Positions 43,264 to 51,747 of a stretch of 64,000 bases of DNA are shown here, one piece after another. The notes below the pieces were generated by a model. The model did no database searches. It saw only the letters and a list, made by a program, of their open reading frames with translations, and had not been told where the DNA came from. The stretch comes from Bradyrhizobium sp. 164 (lineage in GTDB: Bacteria > Pseudomonadota > Alphaproteobacteria > Rhizobiales > Xanthobacteraceae). A program made the translations under genes and the position numbers. The stretch covers positions 45,660 to 109,659 of the forward strand of contig NZ_JADPKA010000016.1 in the NCBI RefSeq assembly GCF_023073715.1, in the 5' to 3' direction. Position 1 is the stretch's first letter. Each line of letters begins with the position of its first letter.

Positions 43264-44316
43264 ATGAGTAACGATGGAAGTGTTGCAGTCTGGTGCGTCC
43301 ATCGGACCAGGCAAGGAGGAGCCACGGCTGAGGTTCACTGCAATTATTGGCGCGTGGCTGGTGATGTCGATTTTAGAGGAAGGAACGGTCGAGTTCGAGA
43401 CTTTTTGGAGTTGGGTGTCTGGCTATGCGAGCCTACTCAGGTAGGGAAGGTAAACATCTTCCTTCCATTCTTTTTGCCGGTAACAGCTATTGAGGATTGT
43501 GCGCCGTACTTCGCACGGGTTGAAATTGCGCAGGGGATCTTCAATGAGCCTCTAACCTGCAATTCGCGAAGAGGCCCACAGTGCGTGGAATTGCTCAAGG
43601 AGGGAGCTCCTTTTTGCCGCGTCCATATTTTTGTGACGGAAGATGGAGCGCTAGATGAGAGGCAACTTGCGGTCTCGGAGAATTCCGGAGGCACTTTGCT
43701 CACCATCACAAGGCAGGCCATCGATGAGGTGTGTACGAACCTAACGCCAGGATCGCCCGTGTATTTTCGGCTCCGGATGTATATCGACAATAAGGAGCCG
43801 TTTGTTCGAACAATTACTCCGCGTGATCGTCTGTTTCAAAGTGGGTTCGATGAGGTCGAATACGTCGACTTGAGGCTCAACGAGGCGCGTACGTTGCCGA
43901 ATCGAGTAGAGAATCTTATGCTTGCTGACGCCACCGATAGGCCGCCGGTGACCATTACCAGGGTCGCATTTTTGACTGCCGTTCCTGTGCTTGCCGACGT
44001 GACGCTCAGTAGCCGGCTTCTTCATAAAAGCCGCCTGTTGGAGCACAATTTTTGGAATGATTATGTCCCAAGTGGAATTCCGGATGGTATGATGGTTTAC
44101 CACTGGCGGGAGATAGACCCGGTCGGGATCAAAGATTTCTCGGCGTTTGTGAAGATGCAGACGCGGCGCACAGGACGCCAAATTTTGAAGAATTACTTGG
44201 CGATTGCCTTTGCGTTTGGCGTCTTGGGTAACCTTACAGCGTCGGCGATTGAGCCTTCGCTGACAGCTATCCTTAAGAGCGGGCTCTCATCGCTGACTTC
44301 TTCGTTTGGAAAATGA
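43264..44316 (+). CDS. Protein of unknown function with a C-terminal membrane segment
   Basis: A 350-residue protein. The first ~300 residues are soluble and beta-rich, with several cysteines (VHCNYW, LWLCEPT, EDCAPY, FCRVH). Near the C-terminus LAIAFAFGVLGNLTASAI followed by PSLTAIL forms one hydrophobic segment that could anchor or insert in a membrane. ATG 43264 has a strong GAGGGGG site. Its stop overlaps the next gene's ATG by four bases (ATGA). The composition is noticeably AT-richer than the flanking genes. No family is recognised. Confidence 0.72.
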   Translation: MSNDGSVAVWCVHRTRQGGATAEVHCNYWRVAGDVDFRGRNGRVRDFLELGVWLCEPTQVGKVNIFLPFFLPVTAIEDCAPYFARVEIAQGIFNEPLTCNSRRGPQCVELLKEGAPFCRVHIFVTEDGALDERQLAVSENSGGTLLTITRQAIDEVCTNLTPGSPVYFRLRMYIDNKEPFVRTITPRDRLFQSGFDEVEYVDLRLNEARTLPNRVENLMLADATDRPPVTITRVAFLTAVPVLADVTLSSRLLHKSRLLEHNFWNDYVPSGIPDGMMVYHWREIDPVGIKDFSAFVKMQTRRTGRQILKNYLAIAFAFGVLGNLTASAIEPSLTAILKSGLSSLTSSFGK

Positions 44317-44858
44317 CAATGACGAGTGCAACTGTCCTTCTGAACGGCAGCTCCATGGAAGCGCCCCTGACTAGGCAGGAAAGCGAGGCGTTGGCCTTCC
44401 TGATCCCACTTTCGTACGATTATCCGGGGATTGAGAGTTGGTTTCGTACAAAGGTCGTTCCCGGCCTTCGAAACGAAAGCCGAATATTGCTTCGTGTCGA
44501 GAGACACGGGCAGTTGGTTGGATTGGCTATCGGAAAACGAGAGCCCGAAGAGAACAAGATCTGCACTGTTCGGATTGCGCCTAGCCATTATGGGCGCGGT
44601 ATTGGCGTTCGCTTGTTCGATGCAGTGCTTCGCTGGCTGGATGACGACAAGCCACATCTGACGGTCAGTGAGAATCGGTTACCGGCATTTGAACGCATTT
44701 TTGATTTCTATGGATTCAACCTGACATCGGTCCAGCAAGGGCTATACGTGCCGAATACCTCAGAAATTGTGTACAACGAGCATGTCACTCCGCAGCGCTA
44801 CTTAGGTGCGCTAATCGATCCGTCTTCGGGCTACGATGCGCTCGATAAGCGCTTCTAG
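44313..44858 (+). CDS. GNAT-family N-acetyltransferase
   Basis: A 181-residue GNAT protein. The acetyl-CoA-binding motif A reads RIAPSHYGRGIGVRLFD; a preceding strand VGLAIGKREPEENKICTV and the later FERIFDFYGFNL complete the fold. The substrate is unknown. It is translationally coupled to the membrane-tailed protein upstream. Its 3' end overlaps the convergent P-loop gene by 48 bases. No ribbon-helix-helix antitoxin gene precedes it, so a TacT-type toxin-antitoxin pair is unlikely. Confidence 0.82.
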   Translation: MTMTSATVLLNGSSMEAPLTRQESEALAFLIPLSYDYPGIESWFRTKVVPGLRNESRILLRVERHGQLVGLAIGKREPEENKICTVRIAPSHYGRGIGVRLFDAVLRWLDDDKPHLTVSENRLPAFERIFDFYGFNLTSVQQGLYVPNTSEIVYNEHVTPQRYLGALIDPSSGYDALDKRF

Positions 44859-45389
44859 ATCGCCGCCGTGCGACGTCGTTCCAATCTCTAGAGGTACGCC
44901 CAGTTCGTTTGCGTAACTTTCGCAAACCGTACGGGCGACTTCCATCTGAATTTTGAGTTCTTCGGCCGTCCGAGAGGGCCGAAAGCGACGGTCGTTTTTT
45001 CGTCTTTCTATTATCAGTTCTGGCGGGGCCTCTAGAAGAACTAGGCCCTTGGGTTCCATGAAGCGAACGACATCAACGGGAATTTTGATCAGCTCATGAT
45101 CGTTGTCGATGACGCTATGTGCGTCAATCAATATGTCTGATGTTTCGCGGCCCAACCGATAGCGTTTGAGTGCCTCTCCGATAAGATGCTGATTTTGCAG
45201 TATGTTGCCTGCAACATCTGTTCGGAGAAGCGCGCTGTCAATGTTTTTCGCGGCCTGCAATAACTTTCCGGCGCTCGTGTGCAAAACCGACGGATGTCGC
45301 GAGACGTAGGAAGCGCAAGCGGTCGACTTACCTACCCCAGAGATACCAAAAACAAGCACAACCCCGATTTTACCACTCAGCTGGTTCAA
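44811..45389 (-). CDS. P-loop NTPase, adenylate-kinase-like
   Basis: A 192-residue P-loop protein. The Walker A motif is GISGVGKST (15-23), VLLEAPPELIIERRKNDRRF resembles the lid region of nucleoside/adenylate kinases, and SDILIDAHSVID may carry the Walker B acid. It probably phosphorylates a nucleotide or small molecule; the substrate is unknown. It is the last gene of a three-gene minus-strand operon, overlapping the ASCH gene by four bases, and converges on the plus-strand GNAT gene. Confidence 0.75.
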   Translation of the reverse strand: MNQLSGKIGVVLVFGISGVGKSTACASYVSRHPSVLHTSAGKLLQAAKNIDSALLRTDVAGNILQNQHLIGEALKRYRLGRETSDILIDAHSVIDNDHELIKIPVDVVRFMEPKGLVLLEAPPELIIERRKNDRRFRPSRTAEELKIQMEVARTVCESYANELGVPLEIGTTSHGGDLEALIERIVARRRID

Positions 45390-45781
45390 AGAAGGGACGC
45401 TCCTCGATGGCCGACATACATGAATGACTGAGGTGGGGTGAAGTTTTCTACGAGTTGAGTAGGGTTTATGTGCTCTGCAAAAGGCCTGACAGCGCCAATC
45501 TTGAGGGCATAGGCCTGTGTGCGCCCGCAGAAATAGCCATCATAGTATTCCTTTGAAATACCCGAGCCTGACCTAGTTTTGAGCCACAGCTGCTCCGGAT
45601 GGCCCTCCAAGATCTCCGCAATGTCAAATTCGCCTACCAGCCGGCCGACAGGGCGCGTGCAGTAAATGAGCACCGTCTTGATGTCCCGCCGCGAGAATAT
45701 CTTTCGCCTAAATTCAAACGTTTTCGCGCCAGAGAGGATGTTCTCAACGTGAGTAGGCTTAATCGATAACAATACGCGCAT
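45386..45781 (-). CDS. ASCH/PUA-like domain protein
   Basis: A 131-residue protein that is essentially one ASCH domain. MRVLLSIKPTHVENILSGAK then TFEFRRKIF is the characteristic start, and VGEFDIAEI with YALKIGAVRPF are further strands. ASCH domains belong to the PUA-like fold and bind RNA or modified nucleosides. It overlaps the GNAT-EVE gene by 23 bases and the P-loop gene by four, so the three are tightly coupled. Confidence 0.82.
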   Translation of the reverse strand: MRVLLSIKPTHVENILSGAKTFEFRRKIFSRRDIKTVLIYCTRPVGRLVGEFDIAEILEGHPEQLWLKTRSGSGISKEYYDGYFCGRTQAYALKIGAVRPFAEHINPTQLVENFTPPQSFMYVGHRGASLL

Positions 45782-46814
45782 TTACGTCTCCCATCTCCAC
45801 AATTGCGCGAAATTGCGTCGGTGTAAGTTCACGAAGATCCCATCGAGGATGTTCTGTGACATGCGCCTCTTCCATTAACCGGCCACGAGTGATGCGCCTA
45901 TTAAAAGCGACATTGTATGTCATGCGCGCAACATACAAGCGGTCGCTTTCCTCGTACTGCTCTCGCAGTTCGTCCTCAGTGAAAACGCTGTGGGGAGCCG
46001 TGTAGTCCAAAAATGCCTCGATATTCGCGAAGTCTCTCTTACGACGAACTTCTTCTATGATGCAAATGGATGATGCAACAGAACGGTAGTATGCTGGCCC
46101 TTTATGATCCGTTGTCCGATAGATCACTACCGCATCGCCCGGAGACATGCGGGTCAGCGGTATCTTGCCGATATAAACCTTATGGATAGTGTTCGTGTGG
46201 GAGACGTCCCGAACGATGTCGCGAGGCTCGTTATTCAGGATTGAGTCTGGCAAGAGCTGCGTGTGGAATTCGGGGTATACCGCGAGCAGCCAAGCCTTCT
46301 TTCCAGCAGTGTGCACGAATGGATAATCACTGATCATGCCGCCCGAGAATTGATCGAGGCGTCTAGCGTATACCAGTTCCTCGCCGCTATCTGTTGTCTT
46401 CGTCCCAACCTTCTTAAAACCATAGCGTTCAAACAAACGGATAAGGTCTTCGTGCACATCGAAGATGGTCACGTAGATGCCGTCCATATTCTCGTCGATG
46501 GCGGTATCGAAGATTTTTTTGAGCACCCGCTCGCCCAATTTAGTACCCCGTCCCTCTATCTTCAGGGTGCCTACTTTCAGCCATTTGAGCTTCGGTAAGG
46601 GCGGGGTGACGTCAGACACTGCGCCCTCTTCGGATTTGAGGTAAATCATGCCGCTCAGGACGGAAGCGTCGTCCTCAACTACATAAACGTCCGCGTCCGC
46701 TTTTTTGGCAAACCAATCCGCGAAATCGACGTAGCCTCTCTTAAGACTGTCAAAGAATGGGTCGCTTAGACGGAGTTCTCGGAATTTCGTTAGTCGAAGC
46801 TGTCTGGTTACCAC
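45759..46814 (-). CDS. GNAT acetyltransferase fused to an EVE/PUA-like domain
   Basis: A 351-residue two-domain protein. Residues ~1-150 form a GNAT domain (VGTLKIEGRGTKLGERVLKK is acetyl-CoA motif A; LIRLFERYGFKKVG follows). Residues ~165-350 resemble an EVE/PUA-like domain (GKKAWLLAVYPEFHTQLLPD, SPGDAVVIYRTTD, RWDLRELTPTQFRAIVEM). EVE domains recognise modified bases or RNA. The GTG at 46814 is used because GGAGG precedes it; a TTG at 46832 is possible but lacks a site. First gene of the minus-strand operon. Confidence 0.8.
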   Translation of the reverse strand: MVTRQLRLTKFRELRLSDPFFDSLKRGYVDFADWFAKKADADVYVVEDDASVLSGMIYLKSEEGAVSDVTPPLPKLKWLKVGTLKIEGRGTKLGERVLKKIFDTAIDENMDGIYVTIFDVHEDLIRLFERYGFKKVGTKTTDSGEELVYARRLDQFSGGMISDYPFVHTAGKKAWLLAVYPEFHTQLLPDSILNNEPRDIVRDVSHTNTIHKVYIGKIPLTRMSPGDAVVIYRTTDHKGPAYYRSVASSICIIEEVRRKRDFANIEAFLDYTAPHSVFTEDELREQYEESDRLYVARMTYNVAFNRRITRGRLMEEAHVTEHPRWDLRELTPTQFRAIVEMGDVNARIVID

Positions 46815-47095
46815 GTTGCCTCCCCATGCCAAGTGATCACAACTTTTAGACTGATTTGCGCCGCCCTTACAATCTCCTGTACATCAGGTAGGGCTTTCTT
46901 GCGCCGGGGATTCGGGGGGTGAGGTTCGTGCGACAGGAAGCAAAGATGTACCTTCATCCCAAGGATTAATGGTGCCCGACGAAAGGCATTAGCGCGGCTG
47001 GAGGCGACTGAGCGCACCACCGCGCTGGGAATTCACAGCGGAGGAGGCGAATGCGTTAATTCGTTCCGTTTGCCGGTCACATTCGAAGGGAAGCG

Positions 47096-48037
47096 TTATT
47101 TGCGCGGACGTTCTCGCTCGCGCACGACTTCCTTCGCCCGCTTGTCGGACCGGAGCCCGATGTAGACGGGCTGGCGCAGTTCGCCCTTGCTCGTCCACTC
47201 CGCGAACTTGACCTCGGCAACGAGCGAGGGCCTGACCCAGGTCGTGGCGGCCTCGTCCTTCACTTTGGCAGGGAACGGCGATTTAGGGGCCGTCAGCTTC
47301 ACGAGCTTGCCATGCAGGTCTTCCAGGATTTTGTGGCTGAAGCCGGTGCCGACATGTCCGATATAGCGCCATGCGTCGTCTTCCCGCACGGCGAGGACCA
47401 GGGCGCCGAAGAATGGCCTGGTGCGCCTGGGTGCCGTGAAGCCGGCGATCACCACTTCCTGACGCTTTGCCGTCTTGATCTTCAGCCAATCCGCCGTTCG
47501 GCTTCCTGATGTATACGCGCTGTCTGCGCGCTTCGCCATGAGGCCTTCCAAACCCTTCCGCTCGGCATCGACGAAGAATTTCGTGCCGTCTCCTTTGCGG
47601 TGAGTGCTGAAGGCGATCAGCCTGTCGCGCGGCAGAATCGCCTTCAGCCGCTTCTTGCGCTCGAGGAGAGGCTGCCTGCGCAAGTCCACTGCGTTCTCGA
47701 ACATGAGGTCGAAGGCGCAATACAGGAGCTTCGCTTCATGGCGCCGCGCGTTTTGAAGCAGCTGGAAATGTGAGACGCCGTCCTTTCCGATCGCGACGAG
47801 CTCACCGTCGATCACGGCGTCGCCCTTCACGCCCTCCAGCGCTTTAGCGACCTCGATATAGCTGCGGCTGATGATCTTGCCGTTGCGGCTGTAGAGTGCA
47901 ACCTTGCCCCGCCGGATTTCTGCGATCATCCGGAAGCCGTCATACTTGTCCTCGAAAACCCAGCCGGGGTCGTTGAACGGCGCGTCGGTGGCGAGCATCG
48001 GCTGCAAACGCTTGGGCAAGGGCGACGTCGGGCTCAT
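47096..48037 (-). CDS. ATP-dependent DNA ligase (LigC/LigD ligase-domain type)
   Basis: A 313-residue ligase. The AMP-accepting lysine is K31 in EDKYDGFRM; DAVIDGELVAIGKDG, EGLEGLMAKR and DWLKIKT are motifs III, IV and V. It joins DNA nicks or ends using ATP. There is no primase or nuclease domain, so it is the stand-alone type that can work with Ku in end joining. No Ku gene is intact nearby. A second, broken ligase lies at 49145-49930. Confidence 0.9.
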   Translation of the reverse strand: MSPTSPLPKRLQPMLATDAPFNDPGWVFEDKYDGFRMIAEIRRGKVALYSRNGKIISRSYIEVAKALEGVKGDAVIDGELVAIGKDGVSHFQLLQNARRHEAKLLYCAFDLMFENAVDLRRQPLLERKKRLKAILPRDRLIAFSTHRKGDGTKFFVDAERKGLEGLMAKRADSAYTSGSRTADWLKIKTAKRQEVVIAGFTAPRRTRPFFGALVLAVREDDAWRYIGHVGTGFSHKILEDLHGKLVKLTAPKSPFPAKVKDEAATTWVRPSLVAEVKFAEWTSKGELRQPVYIGLRSDKRAKEVVRERERPRK

Positions 48038-48172
48038 TCGAGGTCAATCCTTCGGAGCGCGTTGCGAAATGCATGGACGTCCTTCAAGGATTAGGGAACG
48101 CTTCGAGGCCGCGTCGTGTTCCGCAGGCGTCGTGGCGTGAGCACGATCGATCGCGGAGGGCGGATCGGACCG

Positions 48173-48376
48173 ATGGCCAGAAAACTGAAGACCTATCAGA
48201 CCTCGCTGGGCTTCGTCGGTCAGGCGATCGCCGCTCCCTGCATGAAAGCGGCTCTGGAAGCGCGGGGCGCAGATAGCAATCTCTTCCATCAGGGCGCGGC
48301 AAGGGAGAGCCACGATCGGGACGTCGTCGCCGCGACCATGGTAAAGCCCGGCGTCGTTCTCAGGCGGCCGGCCTGA
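48173..48376 (+). pseudogene. N-terminal fragment of a TolA-like rhizobial protein
   Basis: The 67-codon frame MARKLKTYQTSLGFVGQAIA then ADSNLFHQGAARES and VVAATMVKPGVVLRRP matches, as I recall, the N-terminus of a longer Lys/Glu-rich protein found near ligase and Ku genes in rhizobia. It ends directly after the conserved head, so the helical C-terminal part is lost. Confidence 0.55.
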
Positions 48377-48459
48377 TCCGACAGATCTTCAACGACCCGA
48401 CCGGAACCGAACTTACCTTTCGCGGTTTGGAAATCGTATTCAACACTAGGGAGCGCCCC

Positions 48460-48660
48460 ATGGGAGAGCGCCGCAGAGTGAAGCAGACCCGCTCGCTTGA
48501 AGAACGAATGGCCGAACAGGCCAATAAGCTTAAAGAACGGGCGAGCCAGTTACCGGCTGGTACGGAACGTGAGAGTTTACTTAAGCGAGCCAGGATCGCC
48601 GAGACCGGCGCGCATCTAAGCGACTGGCTGACGTCGCCCGAATTGCAGCCACCCAAATAA
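48460..48660 (+). CDS. Small charged helical protein
   Basis: A 66-residue, highly charged and probably all-helical protein: MGERRRVKQTRSLEERMAEQ, then ERESLLKRARIAETGAHLSD and LTSPELQPPK. Similar small proteins are common in Bradyrhizobium; their function is unknown. ATG 48460 with GGGAG upstream is chosen over the open frame from 48427. Confidence 0.62.
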   Translation: MGERRRVKQTRSLEERMAEQANKLKERASQLPAGTERESLLKRARIAETGAHLSDWLTSPELQPPK

Positions 48661-48723
48661 GCCTTCGGAACGACTGTTCACTTTGGTACTCTCAGGAACA
48701 TCGACACGGCACGCGGTGATTCG

Positions 48724-48861
48724 ATGCTCCAAATGATTTTGATAATGTGCGGGATTGGGACTGCACTGGTCGGCATCCTAATCAGCGTATTTGAGTGGGG
48801 CGCATTGGTGGGCTATTGGCGCCTAAAGAGGCGCCCCCCGGGAAATTTCGACATGAAGTAA
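48724..48861 (+). CDS. Very small membrane protein
   Basis: A 45-residue frame, MLQMILIMCGIGTALVGILI then SVFEWGALVGYW, followed by a basic tail. It encodes one long transmembrane helix with the positive charges after it. It has the feel of a real small membrane protein, but I know no family and the ribosome-binding site is weak. Confidence 0.4.
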   Translation: MLQMILIMCGIGTALVGILISVFEWGALVGYWRLKRRPPGNFDMK

Positions 48862-49144
48862 GACCGTCTCAGTTGGCGACCTCGTCGTTATTGTAGCGCG
48901 TCCTCTGTTGTCCCATCGCGGCATTTGATGCGGTTGAACAAAGGCGGTCGGGGTCGAGGCGGACCGGACATCGACCCAGATCTGTGAGTACCCTAGTACG
49001 CCTACTGCGGCTTGGTTCACGGCGGCGCGGTCCCGTCGCTTCTCAGGAGCGAGCTCCATGACGGCCCGATGTAGCTCGGCCGGTATCGTGCAGTTGGCTT
49101 TCCAAGGGATTGTTGGCCCACTGCCAGGCGATCGAATGCATCCA

Positions 49145-49930
49145 TCACAGGTCCTCCCGCAGGCCCCGGTAGAACGGGTGCCGGACCTTTCCCTCGGCCG
49201 ACTTCGCGCGATACTCGGTCTCGGCGAGCAGCTTTGGTTCGACCCAGATGCCCTTATGTGCGATCCGCTTCGTGTACGGTTGCGTCTTCCGGATCAGCGG
49301 CATCAGTTTCTTCTGGAGGTCAGCGGCGGACGTCTTGTCAAATCCGTGGTCGACCTTGCCCGCATAGACCAGATCGTCGCCGTTGCGGCGATCGACATCG
49401 ATGCCGTCCCATTTTCCCTCGTCGAGTCAGCGATCGTCAGTGTCTCGCGCTGGATGCAGGTTTTCTTCACCCAATCGCCTGTACGCCCCTTCGGATAGGG
49501 AGCGTCTCGCACCTTCGAGACGACGCCTTCCAGACCGAGTTTTCAGGCATGCGCGAACATCTCGCGTCCCTCGATCTCGAAGCTTTCGTTGAACTGGACG
49601 TCGGTACCATCGACGATTTTCTTGAGCTCGGCTTTCCTCTGGATCAGCGGCAGCTTTCGGAGATCGCGGCCATTCAGGTAGAGCAGATCAAAGACCACCA
49701 GCACAATGCTCGTTGACTTGCCCTTGAGCTCGTTCTGCAGCACCGAGAAATCCGTGGTGCCGTCGGCGGCGGGGACGACGATCTCGCCGTCGATGACGGC
49801 TGAGCTCGCGCTGATCCGCCACGCGTGATGGGCGACCTTCTTGAAGCGGTGGGTCCAGTCATGGCCGCGGCGCGTGAAGACCTTCGCCGCCTCGTTGGCC
49901 AAGTAGATCTGGACCCAGTAGCCGCCGAAC
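49145..49930 (-). pseudogene. ATP-dependent DNA ligase, 5'-truncated and frameshifted
   Basis: Minus-strand text GGYWVQIYLANEAAKVFTRR starts just after the missing KxDG motif, then SAVIDGEIVVPAADGTTDFS and VFDLLYLNGRDLRKLPL. Frame changes follow near 49545 and 49420; the C-terminal OB-fold part (VDHGFDKTSAADLQKKLMPL, IWVEPKLLAETEYRAKS) ends at TGA 49145-49147. The adenylated lysine is absent, so it cannot be active. It is fused upstream to a fragment of a small gene (49930-50071, RAVAVLEEAGAIRECEYHGW), showing a deletion junction. Confidence 0.78.
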
Positions 49931-50071
49931 TGGATCGTGTGGATCGGCGCGGTCCTGCATCCAGCCGTGGTACTCACACTCGCGGATCGCGCCTGCCTCC
50001 TCCAGCACGGCTACCGCCCGCCCGCGTACCGTGCGGGTCGCCGTTCGCCTCTCCTTGGTCATCAGCATCAA

Positions 50072-50405
50072 AATCGCTCCTGCGCGAGGGGCGAATCCTT
50101 GCGGCCCTCAATCCGTTCCGGCTGCTAACACAGAGCAGGGATTCCAAATCGTCGGGGCAGGTGCTTTTCCACGTGTTCCGCCGCCCTGTGCATAGGCTGT
50201 AAGCTTGTCTTCCTTGTCGCGCCTCGTCCGGCAAAGGGTGCTGCAGCGCCTTTGCCTCATCCCAAGCGGCGCATTGGGACACAACTTTCCTCTTCGGCCG
50301 GTTGACCAGCCTACCATCTAAGGCGAGAACCTGCCGACGCAGAAACCACTCGAGAACTGGCCAAATCCAATCCGCGAGATTTGATATAGCTACAAGGTCA
50401 TTGGA
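50072..50405. other. Non-coding stretch
   Basis: Nothing recognised. Confidence 0.35.
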
Positions 50406-50927
50406 ATGCGTCGAACCTCTGTCGCTTTGATTCTCACCATTCTGTCGGGTGTGGCGCTGGCCGACGATTTTGTTGGACAGGCGAGCGTGATCGACGGTGA
50501 CACGCTCGAAATGCATGGGGTGCGCATCCGGCTTTGGGGCATTGATGCACCGGAGAGCAGTCAGCTGTGCCGCGGCGAAGACAGCTTACAATATCGTTGC
50601 GGTGCACAGGCGGCGAACGACCTTGATGCCTTCATTGCCAGCCGTCCCGTCAATTGTGTTCCTGTCAGCCTCGACCCGTATGGCCGCACGGTTGCGACCT
50701 GCTCGGTCGCAGGCAGGGATCTCGCTGAATGGCTTGTACGGAGCGGTCTTGCGTTGGATTGGCCTCAATATTCGAAGAGAAGATATCACAAAGCTCAGCG
50801 CGAGGCTGAGCGTACCGGCCAGGGACTCTGGAAGGGCAGCTACGTCGAGCCGTGGCTCTATCGTGCATGCATTCGGGCAAGTGGAAAGCCGGCCACCTGC
50901 TCGGATGACACAAATGCCCATCCTTGA
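50406..50927 (+). CDS. Exported staphylococcal-nuclease-like nuclease
   Basis: A 173-residue SNase-domain protein with a signal peptide (about 1-19, ending VALAD). The full catalytic set is present by alignment to staphylococcal nuclease: D30 and D32 in VIDGDT, R42 and D47 in RLWGIDAPE, E50, and R94 in DPYGRTVA. It is probably a Ca2+-dependent nuclease in the periplasm or outside. The copy at 34500 is its paralogue with altered residues. ATG 50406 is the only reasonable start. Confidence 0.88.
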   Translation: MRRTSVALILTILSGVALADDFVGQASVIDGDTLEMHGVRIRLWGIDAPESSQLCRGEDSLQYRCGAQAANDLDAFIASRPVNCVPVSLDPYGRTVATCSVAGRDLAEWLVRSGLALDWPQYSKRRYHKAQREAERTGQGLWKGSYVEPWLYRACIRASGKPATCSDDTNAHP

Positions 50928-51061
50928 TGCGGTTCCGGAGAGATGCCGATCCACAACGTGTATTGGCCTATCATCACAGGTTGGGCAGGTGGCTCTGGCG
51001 CGGTTTGGGCGACTCACGCTACCCATGATTCCCAATCACCTCACTGCACAATGGGAATGAA

Positions 51062-51244
51062 ATGGTTGCAGCAACCCGTGAATTGCCGACCTCTGGTTAC
51101 GCGATTGAAGTGGACGGCCGGTTCAAAGCCGAATTTACAACCAGAGACGGCGCCAAGGCGGCTGGCGAAGAACTAAAGAAGCGTTTTCCGTTGCTTCAGA
51201 TCAGGATCTACGACGCGCAGACGCATGCTCGCGAGGAAATCTAG
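51062..51244 (+). CDS. Small soluble protein of unknown function
   Basis: A 60-residue protein, MVAATRELPTSGYAIEVDGR, with FKAEFTTRDGAKAAGEELKK and a short C-terminal helix. The alternation of strand and helix suggests a tiny alpha/beta domain. Small proteins of this kind recur in rhizobial accessory DNA. Function unknown. Confidence 0.55.
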   Translation: MVAATRELPTSGYAIEVDGRFKAEFTTRDGAKAAGEELKKRFPLLQIRIYDAQTHAREEI

Positions 51245-51376
51245 ATCGCCGGTTCGAGTCTGAGCGGAGTTCTTCCGCTTGCGCGCGTGCGGCTTTCGCC
51301 GCATCGGGCTCTCGTGAAACCGAGCCGCTTTGCGTCTCGGCGCCCGGCTTCGATCCCTCGCGCCAAGAGCTTCGGA

Positions 51377-51569
51377 GCTCCTCGCCGGGGGCACTCGGGA
51401 AAGGGGCTCGCCTTCGACGATCGCTATCACTGCCCCGTTCCCGGGTGCCGCTATTAACCGGTCTCGTCGCTGCACTCGGACCAGCGTGCCCCTTCGGGTC
51501 GCTATGCTCACGCTCTCCGGGTGCCATTTTCCGCTGAGGTGATGCGCCGTTGGCGCACGCCTGATCAGG
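51377..51569 (+). repeat. 193-bp direct repeat, copy 2
   Basis: Second copy of the repeat at 39004-39196, same strand, no gaps by base counting. It lies between the small gene at 51062 and the ardC leader, at the left end of the ICE-type backbone. Confidence 0.85.
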
Positions 51570-51654
51570 GCCTGCGGCCCTGGGCGGTCAAGGCCAAAGC
51601 CCTATGACGAAATGGACGGAAGGCGGGCCGCCTCGTAGATTTCGCACTCTCTCG

Positions 51655-51747
51655 CGGAGAGGCTGAGAGTAAGAGTGTCGCGCGGATTTGCCGTGACGGG
51701 TTACAGGCTGCGAGAGAGGCTCGCACCGCCCGTCGCGGAGATCCGCG
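51655..51747 (+). promoter_or_regulatory. Structured leader upstream of ardC
   Basis: Three potential helices precede the ATG: ACGGG (51696-51700) with CCCGT (51729-51733); GCGAG (51710-51714) with CTCGC (51720-51724); and GCGG (51735-51738) with CCGC (51743-51746), which contains the GGAGAT ribosome-binding site and ends next to the ATG. The parB leader at 52725 has the same layout with compensating base changes, so a conserved RNA structure that could hide the ribosome-binding site is likely. Confidence 0.6.

Noticed and set aside
51250..51270. GGTTCGAGTC resembling a tRNA T-loop
   Set aside because: The flanking bases do not pair into a T-stem and no acceptor or anticodon arm is present. 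No tRNA gene was found anywhere in the window.
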